NCBI GenBank assembly: GCA_938021675.1
Contig: CALIFY010000002.1
Coordinates: forward strand, 1-62,002
From: an uncultured Acidimicrobiales bacterium
Lineage (GTDB): Bacteria > Actinomycetota > Acidimicrobiia > Acidimicrobiales > SZUA-35
Length of the DNA: 62,002 nucleotides
Direction: 5' to 3'
Below the pieces are notes generated by a model. It was not told the origin of the DNA. It searched no databases and saw only the letters and a list, made by a program, of their open reading frames with translations. The position numbers were made by a program, and so were the translations under genes. Below are positions 6,797 to 14,985 of this stretch, one piece after another; the first letter of the stretch is position 1, and each line of letters opens with the position of its first letter.

Positions 6797-9700
6797 TTGG
6801 GATTCGGATTCGGATTTGAACCGGCGCCGTGGAATCATGTGCCTCTCACCTTGGAACGGTTGGCCAGCCACTTCCGAGACAGTTGTGGGCGGGTCCTTCC
6901 TCTGCCCGCCCGCTGAACCGGTGGCCAGCTGTTGTCCGGAGGTGCCGTGGGCCTCAACGGGGCCGACGGCAACTACTCCGCCCGGCCGGTTGGCTGTGTT
7001 GAGCAAAGACGCAATCTTGCCCCTTGGATAGTCGGCATCGGAATCGCCGACGTTCCGGGACTCACGAACCGACGTTCCTCCCGGCGGCGGAGTATCACCA
7101 GTGAATGACGGTGGATCAGGAGGCAACGGCTGGGGCCTCGTGCCCGAATCCTTTGCGCCAGATGCCCCTGGTCCGCCAGGGTTCGCCTTTTCTTCGGCTT
7201 GGGGGGCGGTGGGTGGTGTGGTGGGGTTGTTTTCGGCTCGCTCGACAGGGTTGTTGGCTGGAGCATCAACTGTCACTGGTCGCGGTTCGCCTTCGGTGCG
7301 TCCCGTCTCGATGTCGTCGAGTTCTATGTCCGGTGCAATCGCCGACCTACCAATGCGTCGTTTCCATAAAGTACGCTCATTGTTTAAGCCAGACGGCAAA
7401 GACACCCACGGTACGAACAATGGGTTTAGTCGGTTTTGCATCATCGGCATAGACAGGATGAAGGGTACTAGCGAAAGGCCCCACAAGAACTTAATGGCTC
7501 TGGGTATAAGTGAATCCAATTGCCAGCCGGCTTCAGGTTTTACCCAGTTGACTCCAAGTGCGGCGTCGGCAAAAAAGCCGCCAAGCGTCATTTCATAATT
7601 TGAGTTGGGTGAAAAATAGGGCAAGCCGTTGCCAAGTTCAAGTTTCAATTTGACGCTGACCTCTTCCACGGTCCAGTTGTGGCGACTAAATATCTGACGG
7701 ATACCGCTCAGCGTTGGCCACTGACTTGGGTTGCGCAGGTCTCGGAAGAGTTGTATTGGGTTAAAATAGCGGTATAGCTGATTTAGATTCTGAGGAATGG
7801 CAAGCCGTACCGAAACGTCAAGACCGCCCCACGCGAACGACAAACCGGCAAACCAGTTCGGGGTAAAGCCTCCTAGTAGGGCATTAAATTGCGGCCCGCT
7901 ACGAAGTGCCAAGAAAAGTTGCGGACGGGCGTCCGGGCCTTCGCTAAATGGGATCAAACGAATCTGGAGCGGTCGATAGTTTCCGCCGATCCGGAATCTG
8001 CTGAACGGAGTAGCACTATCTGAATTGACTGGGTTCGTAGCAGCCCTAAATGGCATCATCTCAGGCCGATTGATTCCGATAACACGAGGGTCGTTGATGG
8101 CTGCCGCAAAAAAGGACGCCCGGACCGAGGGCGCAGGCTGTGGAGCGCCGCCGACTCTATCTCTCGCTGCGGTGCCGCCGCTCCTTGAAGCATCAGCGCG
8201 ATCAATTGCGGCCCCTGGCAAAATCAGACCTGAAGGTCGACGGCGTTCCCCTCCGATCCGTATTGGTGTACCAGAATCCATCCCGCGGTACGGAACCAAT
8301 GCATCGACTCCGCCTGCAATAACAGCTCGACTATTGCCTTCTGCGCTGTCGATTGCCGATTCGTCTGTCGCCCTGCTCATATCGCCACCGGCAGAGGTCT
8401 CGGCGTCATTGGTAACGTCCGATTCTGACGGTGGTTTAGTCGCCGAATTCCGGTCCGGGGTGGATTCTGAGGCCCTGTCGGTAGCCAGGTCGGGGGCGGT
8501 GTTTGGTGCCGGGGTGGTGGCCGGTGCGGGTGGTGTCGTGTTGCGGGTGGGGGTGTTTTGTGTGCGGGGAGTCGGGCCTGGGCTGGTGGTTGTTGGTGTG
8601 CGAGGGGCGGTGGTCGGTAGGGGTGGTGTCGGGGTGGTGGTTGGTATTGGTTCGGTGGTTGGTGTCGAGGTGGAGGTTGGTGCGGGTGGTGACGGGGCGG
8701 CGAGTGGTGTTGGGGTGGTGGCCGGTGCGGGGGGTGGCGGGCCTGGGGTCGGCGTCGGGTCGCGGGTTGGGGGTGTAGGCGAGCGGGGAGTAGGAGCCGG
8801 GTGGGTTGGTTTCGGTTTGTGGGTGGTGGGCGGTCCCGTGTCCGGGGTTGGTGTCGGGTCGAGGGGGGCGGTTCGTGGAGGGTCGGGGGTTGCATTGCGT
8901 GCGCGAGTCGTTGGCGAGACGGGCGGTCGCGCCGGGGCAAGGTCCCGTGGCCGGCTCGGCCCGCGATCGCCTTGTCCGTCCTTCGAGGCAAACCGAGGCC
9001 GTTTGGCCGGCCAGACGTTCTCGCTGTCGGCTTGCCTGTGCTCAGATTCAAACCGAGATCGCTTGGATGAACGGCTCTGGTCGCCATGACCTTGCCCATC
9101 CTCGGAGCCAAGCCGCTTCCATCTGTCACTAGGTGGCCCACCAGTATCACCGATCTCCTGGGCCGTCGATGGTCCGCTCACCTGTTGTTGGCTCTGGGCA
9201 ATGTTTGGGTTGGTGAGGTCGATCAATTTGCGTAGATTCGTTGGCGCTTCCGCAACTGTTCGGGGGGATGAACCGCGGAACGAATACCAAGTTGGTACCT
9301 CATTGGCGTTGTCCCGGAAGCGCAGAATACGGTTGGAATCTGGACGCGCCGTTTTCCTGGCCCATATCGGCACGGAAGGTGCGATTACCTCGTCACCGTC
9401 AAGCCAGCCGGACAGTTGTCGAGCGATTGAAGAATCACCTGCGCCTGTTGAACACGACAGCAGATAAACGCCCCGACCCAATCTGTAGCCGAGAGTCTTA
9501 AGCAGGGCGCGCAGAGCTTCAGCATCAACTCGCCGGCCTCCGACCACCACATGATCGGGTGTGCCTTCCACCATCAGCCCGAAGTAGTCAGTTCTGTCAG
9601 CGCTGGTTGAGGCCTCATTCAACCGACCGGACTCTTTTACGGAATCAACATTGATTCCGTCGTTTGCGGCTGGTCCCGAGGCGCGACCGGCCGAGTTTTG

Positions 9701-11902
9701 TCGTCCACGTCTATTTGGCCGCGACGCAGAATCAAAGCCGATGGCATCGGGCGGCACCTGCGAGTCAATAGCGGGATTGTCGGTGACCCGATTCTCTGTG
9801 TAGTAAGAGTTCGGAAGCGGGCCAGCGTTCCCGGGAGTGCGTCCATCCACAGCTGCATCGAAGCGACCGGCGTCGTTGCCACGGAAAATTGGCGGTGGCT
9901 CTTCGGTCAAGGACCGCAACGCATCGTCGCCCTCGGGCCAAAAGGCTCCAGGACGGTCGGGGGCACCGTGGCGCTCGCCGTCGAGATGATCGCCGTCCGA
10001 GTCTGTTGATAGCGTTTCGCTGGAATCTCCGAAGTGGTCGCCTCGTCGCGGCGGAACGCCCGGACGGCCACCACCTGGCGACGGTCCCCCGCCAGACCCG
10101 CCGCCTCCCAACGGCACCGGCATTTGCGTTGCGGCCGAGCCGGTAAATCCGTAGTCGGTTTGCCCCGTAGCAGTTTCGGCGGTTGGCGTTGCGACAAACG
10201 AATCCGCTCCGATGTCGGATACTGGTTCGACCGACGTTGGGGTGGCTAGGGAAGGACGGTCTGCATCGGACGAATCGGGACCAACGAACCCCTGAACCTC
10301 ACCACTCTTCATGAGGCTCGTCCCACCTTGAGAACCAAACTGGCTCTGAGTACCCGCCGGAACACCTATCAGCTTCTTTGCTATGTAGCCATCGCTTCCT
10401 CCCGAACCACTCGGCTTGCCCGGGTCGGCTCCAGTCAGCAATCCGGAGATGGCGGTCGGCTGTCCAGGGGGTGTCGGTACGGCAGGTTGGCTACTAGCAG
10501 GACGGCCACCCCCAACCCGGTACCGATCGTTCGGTCCAACCGAGTTCCCATCCCGAGCGCTGCCACCAACCTCACCCCATACCGTTCGGTAGGTGGCGCC
10601 CCCCACTGCCTCCCCTCGATCATGTCCTGGCCAGTCGGACTGCAAACGTCGCGTGATGCTGCCGGTGAGCGGGTGGCCGCCCGACTGGCCATTACCCTTA
10701 GTAGCGCCACTCCCGGTCGGGCCATGACCGGTTCCTCCGTTGCCGCTTGTCGCCGAACCGTGACCATTGCCGTTGGTGTGCGGTGTAAGTCCGGTCGAAT
10801 CAGTTAGTAGTGACCCGCCGCTTTGGTCTCGATCTCCACCAGTGGTTGGAGGCGTTAGCGGGGGCGTGAGCTCATCGTCATGTGCCCAGCTCCTTATCCT
10901 CGCATCACCACCACTGTCGGTGCCGGCCACGGTGACAGCACCACTACCGCCTGACTCGTTTCCGTTTCCACCAAAGCCAGGCAAACCTGGAAAACTCGAA
11001 GGTACACCGAGTGATTCCAAAAGCGCTTTCGGGCCACCTTTAGACCCATCTTGAACCGCGTCAGCTGCACCTTCGAACGTCCCCGACGTGGCCGAACGCC
11101 AATCAGCACCTTGCCAATCACCACTCAGCGCCCAAATTGACACCCCATCACTGAAATACCCCTCACCAGCGCCCGCCGCAGCACCAGTAACCAACTTATA
11201 ACCAGGATTACCCGCCATCCTCCCGACCTTGCCACCCACCATCCCCCGGCCAAAACCGAATCCAAAACCGATGGCACCACCAATAACACCCGAAACGAAA
11301 CTGTCACTCAGCATGCTCTGATCAAATGCAGTCCGACGCCCTTCTCCGATCTGAGCCAACTGAACAACCGCGTCCATGCCAACTTCAATAACAACTCCGA
11401 AAATGATCGCCTTAACCAACAACATGACCACATGCCTAGCAAACCCCTGCCCCATCGCTAGCAACGATGGGATCGCAGTCAAAGAAGCCCCAAGTGTCGC
11501 CGCCGCAACCGACAGCAAATACAACACCTGAGCCGCAATAATGATCAGCTCGCCAAGAATAATCCATTTTGAATACTGAACGTTCAACGCCACCTCATAC
11601 AAATAGTCGCCCAGCTCTTGACACCCGACAGCTAAACCTTCGAGTAACGGCGGCCCCCCGTTGGCCCCGTTCACCATCTCCGAAACCGCCGTATAAAACT
11701 CCCGAGCCGCTTCGCCCTCAAACGCCGACAACGCCGCCGTGGCAGCCGCCACCACCTCATCGATCAGGCCATAGACATCCCGAGACGAGGTAAACCAGAC
11801 CTCCGACAATTTCCACAATTCATCCTCATCAACCTCCGGCCACTCCATGCCGCCCACAACACCAAAAACGTCACGAACGGCAGGAGGTAACTGAATCCCC
11901 AT
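6749..11902 (-). CDS. giant WXG100-like polymorphic-toxin-type protein
   Basis: 1717 residues. Residues about 1-110 form a WXG100-like helical domain (MEWPEVDEDELWKLSEVW) as in CpnT-type secreted toxins. Residues 111-180 hold two or three hydrophobic segments, and 200-230 a Gly-rich stretch (GAIGFGFGFGRGMVGG). A long Gly/Ser/Asp-rich spacer follows. At about 770-870 lies a caspase-like 'Lonely Cys'-type domain (VVVGGRRV ... GVYLLSCSTG), in which the usual HG before the glycine-rich turn reads EG. Residues about 977-1140 are Pro/Thr-rich. Residues about 1260-1510 form a folded, beta-rich region I do not recognise, in visibly lower-GC DNA, and the tail is again disordered. Proteins of this build leave through type VII-like secretion. 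No immunity gene or secretion component is adjacent. The activity is unknown. Confidence 0.8.
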   Translation of the reverse strand: MGIQLPPAVRDVFGVVGGMEWPEVDEDELWKLSEVWFTSSRDVYGLIDEVVAAATAALSAFEGEAAREFYTAVSEMVNGANGGPPLLEGLAVGCQELGDYLYEVALNVQYSKWIILGELIIIAAQVLYLLSVAAATLGASLTAIPSLLAMGQGFARHVVMLLVKAIIFGVVIEVGMDAVVQLAQIGEGRRTAFDQSMLSDSFVSGVIGGAIGFGFGFGRGMVGGKVGRMAGNPGYKLVTGAAAGAGEGYFSDGVSIWALSGDWQGADWRSATSGTFEGAADAVQDGSKGGPKALLESLGVPSSFPGLPGFGGNGNESGGSGAVTVAGTDSGGDARIRSWAHDDELTPPLTPPTTGGDRDQSGGSLLTDSTGLTPHTNGNGHGSATSGNGGTGHGPTGSGATKGNGQSGGHPLTGSITRRLQSDWPGHDRGEAVGGATYRTVWGEVGGSARDGNSVGPNDRYRVGGGRPASSQPAVPTPPGQPTAISGLLTGADPGKPSGSGGSDGYIAKKLIGVPAGTQSQFGSQGGTSLMKSGEVQGFVGPDSSDADRPSLATPTSVEPVSDIGADSFVATPTAETATGQTDYGFTGSAATQMPVPLGGGGSGGGPSPGGGRPGVPPRRGDHFGDSSETLSTDSDGDHLDGERHGAPDRPGAFWPEGDDALRSLTEEPPPIFRGNDAGRFDAAVDGRTPGNAGPLPNSYYTENRVTDNPAIDSQVPPDAIGFDSASRPNRRGRQNSAGRASGPAANDGINVDSVKESGRLNEASTSADRTDYFGLMVEGTPDHVVVGGRRVDAEALRALLKTLGYRLGRGVYLLSCSTGAGDSSIARQLSGWLDGDEVIAPSVPIWARKTARPDSNRILRFRDNANEVPTWYSFRGSSPRTVAEAPTNLRKLIDLTNPNIAQSQQQVSGPSTAQEIGDTGGPPSDRWKRLGSEDGQGHGDQSRSSKRSRFESEHRQADSENVWPAKRPRFASKDGQGDRGPSRPRDLAPARPPVSPTTRARNATPDPPRTAPLDPTPTPDTGPPTTHKPKPTHPAPTPRSPTPPTRDPTPTPGPPPPAPATTPTPLAAPSPPAPTSTSTPTTEPIPTTTPTPPLPTTAPRTPTTTSPGPTPRTQNTPTRNTTPPAPATTPAPNTAPDLATDRASESTPDRNSATKPPSESDVTNDAETSAGGDMSRATDESAIDSAEGNSRAVIAGGVDALVPYRGMDSGTPIRIGGERRRPSGLILPGAAIDRADASRSGGTAARDRVGGAPQPAPSVRASFFAAAINDPRVIGINRPEMMPFRAATNPVNSDSATPFSRFRIGGNYRPLQIRLIPFSEGPDARPQLFLALRSGPQFNALLGGFTPNWFAGLSFAWGGLDVSVRLAIPQNLNQLYRYFNPIQLFRDLRNPSQWPTLSGIRQIFSRHNWTVEEVSVKLKLELGNGLPYFSPNSNYEMTLGGFFADAALGVNWVKPEAGWQLDSLIPRAIKFLWGLSLVPFILSMPMMQNRLNPLFVPWVSLPSGLNNERTLWKRRIGRSAIAPDIELDDIETGRTEGEPRPVTVDAPANNPVERAENNPTTPPTAPQAEEKANPGGPGASGAKDSGTRPQPLPPDPPSFTGDTPPPGGTSVRESRNVGDSDADYPRGKIASLLNTANRPGGVVAVGPVEAHGTSGQQLATGSAGGQRKDPPTTVSEVAGQPFQGERHMIPRRRFKSESESQSKPGAPDQGDTLTST

Positions 11903-12730
11903 CGGACTAGTTCGAAACCTTTCGGAAAACGCTCGACAACGCGCTCTCGATGGTGATCGCCGTCATTGTTTGGCCTCTGTGGGCGCCATGGATTTTCCAG
12001 AACTTCCTCGGTATGGTGATGGAGTTTTCGACTTGACCGGAGAGCTTTGGTGTTAATGTGAATCAAAAGATCGGTAGTCATAAAGTAGTAAGTTATGCGA
12101 AACCGATTCGAAACATCCGCAAAATGAACTTCCATCTCTAGTGATTTAGGAGTGCAGTTCATTCTGTTTTTCATAGTGTTATGCGTAGTCGCTGTCGGAG
12201 TCAATAGGGTGGGAGTCCGGGTAGGGCGTCTTGGGTTTCATTGCCTCGACGTGTTGTTGCTTTCGAGGTCGTTGGGAGTGAGTGTGAAGAATTGTTTATT
12301 CCGTTATGGGGGAAGTTCTCACTCGTATTACCCCTCCGTCGTTCAGGTATTTAGTTCGTGAATGAACTATCGCTTCGATCGACTCAAGCGACCGACCGTG
12401 GGGTGATGATGCAACGTGCACTCAGCATCGGTGAATTTGGGGCTATTCACGATCGATGCCGGCCGTCTTTGCTCTGGTCTGGCGGCGGCAGCCTCAGCGG
12501 TAGGAGACGGGCCGGTAGTCGCCGAATGCACCACGAACGGTTAGGGATGCCTCATTTTTGATGGGGGTGACTTCGGCGACCAGAGTGGCGGCCAACCGGC
12601 GCGGATCGGTGTTTGATCGAGTGCGCGGTCCGTCGGTGTCCGTTAGGCGGTGGCTTGTATCGATCCATGGTCGGGTATGTCGAGCTTGTCTTGCTGAACA
12701 TGTTCTTGGCCGCGAATTTCACGTCACTTG
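11903..12730. other. 828-base intergenic stretch, partly AT-rich
   Basis: This lies between the start of the giant toxin-like gene and the 3' end of the next minus-strand gene. The part 12010-12370 is clearly AT-richer than its surroundings and probably holds the toxin promoter. No reliable gene is seen. On the minus strand, about 12510-12700, an open stretch without a start codon ends ...LTVRGAFGDYRPVSYR and then a stop. It reads like the tail of a decayed protein. Confidence 0.4.
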
Positions 12731-13762
12731 TTAGGTGATCGACGTGATTTGGCAGCCGATGAGTTGCGTTTGCCCGGCCACCGGTTCGGCCTGCCAGGGA
12801 GCGGTGGACTGCGGGTCTAACTCGGGGGTTATCACCTGTTGCTGGACGACTTGGAGCGAACCATCGTCGGCTCGGTACTCAAGGTCGACGACTAGCTGAA
12901 ATGCGTTCGGTTCGCTCCCGAGATTTGTGACGGTGCCCGTCGCCTGCTGCGCACCGGGGCACGTGAGAACGTCAGCAGAACCGAGCCCGGGTACTTCAAG
13001 AACAGCAAGTTTGTCGGGTGCCGAATTTTCCGGGATGGTGGCCGGCTCCGGTAGTTCGACGATCGTTGTTTCGGTCAGTTCGGGCAGTTCGGTCAGTTCG
13101 GGCAGGTCGGGCAGGTCGGAAGAATCGGGAAGTTCCTCATCGAACACCACCGGTGGAACGGACGGCGCTGGTTCGCTGTCACCGAGTAAGTTTGACGCGC
13201 AGCGGCTCACGATGAACAGAAAAAAGATAGTAGACCCCACACTGCGACATCCGCTGCGTTGGCTCTTTGGTCGGCCCATCGAGCTTCGGGTCCGGCCGGT
13301 CAGGGGCATTGGAGTGGAACCCCCCGCGTGTTGGCCGGGTGTGTGTGGCGGCGGGTGCGGCCCGGTGATCGGTGCCCCTGGCGCCCAGCTGTCGGGGGGT
13401 GGAGCGGCGTCAGGGGCGGCTGGGCCGGGGTCCGGCAACGCCGATGCCTTGGTCCGCCATCGTCCAGACTTCGTATTTGGTTCGCTTGTTCTGTCCATCG
13501 CCGGGTGTGGGTTCGCTGTGTCTGTTGTTGTCGGCGTGGACGGTGGGTTTGGTGTCTGTGGTGATGTGTCGCCGGCGTTTTGCTCGGGCCACCACCTATT
13601 GTCGGCTGCCAGGAACCAGCCTTGCGGCGGGCGGCCCTGGTACCGCTTGCCATCCCAAGCTATGTAGTGGTCGCGGTCGGACACGGGCCTAAAGTAGTCG
13701 AGCCAGCTCTCCTCGTAGGGCCATATGTTGTCCAAACCTGTAGCTCTGTTCGGATATGACAT
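12731..13762 (-). CDS. predicted single-pass membrane protein with extracellular domain
   Basis: 343 residues. The N terminus (about 1-60) is cytoplasmic and carries the aromatic motif GWFLAADNRWWPEQ, like the W-rich DUF2510-type surface modules. A long Pro/Thr/Ala-rich linker follows. A probable transmembrane segment is STIFFLFIVSRCASNLLG at about 178-195. After an acidic Pro/Glu/Leu spacer (PDLPELTELPELTET) comes a compact C-terminal domain of about 100 residues with two Cys (LTCPGA, LIGCQI) and TVTNLGSEPNAFQLVVDLEY, which resembles an FxLYD-type beta-sandwich. Function unknown. It lies upstream of the toxin-like gene on the same strand, separated by 828 bases. Confidence 0.75.
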   Translation of the reverse strand: MSYPNRATGLDNIWPYEESWLDYFRPVSDRDHYIAWDGKRYQGRPPQGWFLAADNRWWPEQNAGDTSPQTPNPPSTPTTTDTANPHPAMDRTSEPNTKSGRWRTKASALPDPGPAAPDAAPPPDSWAPGAPITGPHPPPHTPGQHAGGSTPMPLTGRTRSSMGRPKSQRSGCRSVGSTIFFLFIVSRCASNLLGDSEPAPSVPPVVFDEELPDSSDLPDLPELTELPELTETTIVELPEPATIPENSAPDKLAVLEVPGLGSADVLTCPGAQQATGTVTNLGSEPNAFQLVVDLEYRADDGSLQVVQQQVITPELDPQSTAPWQAEPVAGQTQLIGCQITSIT

Positions 13763-13908
13763 TAGTCACCTGACGTTGTGTAACGAGTCCGTAACACGAC
13801 TATCGTGTCGTACTGCAGACAGATTTCGGAGCGTCCTGACCATCAGGGCGTAGTAAGACGGTTCGAACTGGTCGGTAGGCGGAGACCGGGCTAGGAGACA
13901 GCAGCCGA

Positions 13909-14895
13909 ATGTTAGGGAAGCTCTATCCCCCCGCTGAAACGACGCGATCCGAGTACTTCTCAGATCTCGTCCCGAGTTCCGACAACGAGCCCGACGGTGA
14001 TGGCAACCTCCTCAAACAGGCCATCATCCTGGCTGGGATGGCGGTCGTGGCCATAGCGGTGTTCGCCGTGCTCCCCGGTGATGAGGAAGACGGGTTCGCC
14101 GTTGAAGCCGCCCAGGAGACAACCTCAACGGCTGAATCAGAGGCGGAGTCGACGGCCGAGTCGAGTGGATCGATCGATGCTGAGCCGACCAGAGCCGAAC
14201 TGGCTGCTGGCGCTGCGCTCGCCGCCGCGGAGTTCAGTTTCGCCGGCGACGACTCGATCGAATCGGCGGCCGATGACGCCGAGCAAGCACGGATCGACGC
14301 GACATCCACCACGACCACACGCCCGACGACAACAACTACCGAAGCGCCGACAACCACCGAGGCTCCAACGACGACCGAAGCAACGACGTCGACCGCCGAG
14401 GCGGTTGCCTCACCAACCGACGACGAGTCGACCACCTCATCGATGGACGATTCCACAACGTCGAGCTCCGATCCAACCACCTCGTCGACCGATGACCCGA
14501 CAACCTCGACGAGCGTTGATGAATCGAGTACCACGACGACAGCTGATGGCGCATCGACCACCGTGCCAGACGACTCGTCGACGACGATAGATGACTCGAC
14601 GCCGGCCGATTGGGTCGATAGTGGAAACGGCGTCATGGTGCCGCCCGTCCTCCTCGACATTCGGTGGTGTGAGTCTCGAGATGACTACACGGCCGCCAAT
14701 CCGGCGTCGTCGGCTCGGGGTGGCTATCAGTTCCTTACCGGTAGCTGGTCGGGATATGGCCACGCCGACCGCTACGGCGTAAGTACCGCAGACCAGGCGA
14801 CGCCGGCCCAGCAGGATGAGGCGGCGTTGATCACCTGGGAAGCCGATGGGACTCGCCCCTGGAATGCCAGCGCTTCGTGCTGGCAAAACCGCTAG
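13909..14895 (+). CDS. cell-wall-active transglycosylase-like (Rpf-type) protein
   Basis: 328 residues. A cytoplasmic stretch is followed by a transmembrane segment (about 37-55, ILAGMAVVAIAVFAVL), then a long Thr/Ser/Glu/Asp-rich linker (about 60-245) with TTTTEAPTTTEAPTTTE-type runs. The C-terminal domain of about 80 residues has RWCESRDDY, GGYQFLTGSW and QDEAALITW, as in resuscitation-promoting-factor/transglycosylase-like domains. The Glu after Trp-Cys is the expected catalytic acid. The protein is probably membrane-anchored and cleaves peptidoglycan during growth. The gene is divergent from the surface protein at 12.7 kb. Confidence 0.8.
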   Translation: MLGKLYPPAETTRSEYFSDLVPSSDNEPDGDGNLLKQAIILAGMAVVAIAVFAVLPGDEEDGFAVEAAQETTSTAESEAESTAESSGSIDAEPTRAELAAGAALAAAEFSFAGDDSIESAADDAEQARIDATSTTTTRPTTTTTEAPTTTEAPTTTEATTSTAEAVASPTDDESTTSSMDDSTTSSSDPTTSSTDDPTTSTSVDESSTTTTADGASTTVPDDSSTTIDDSTPADWVDSGNGVMVPPVLLDIRWCESRDDYTAANPASSARGGYQFLTGSWSGYGHADRYGVSTADQATPAQQDEAALITWEADGTRPWNASASCWQNR

Positions 14896-14920
14896 CCGGT
14901 TGCACCAGTCCGGACGCGAC

Positions 14921-14958
14921 GGTGGCGGCGCCCGCTCAAACTGCCGGACACCGCCACC
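14921..14958. terminator. stem-loop between convergent genes
   Basis: GGTGGCGG (14921-14928) pairs perfectly with CCGCCACC (14951-14958) across a 22-base loop, and TTTCACCC follows. It lies between the stop of the transglycosylase-like gene and the convergent oxidase gene, so it could end transcription from the left. Confidence 0.45.
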
Positions 14959-14985
14959 TTTCACCCTTCGATTTTGACCAGACGG

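Noticed and set aside
8025-9089. Plus-strand open frame of 354 codons rich in Gly and Val
   Set aside because: It is the antisense of the Pro/Thr-rich linker of the giant minus-strand protein; low-complexity C-rich DNA gives open G/V-rich frames on the other strand.
13923-14660. Minus-strand open frame of 245 codons rich in Ser and Val
   Set aside because: It is the antisense of the Thr/Ser-rich linker of the transglycosylase-like protein and has no independent motif.
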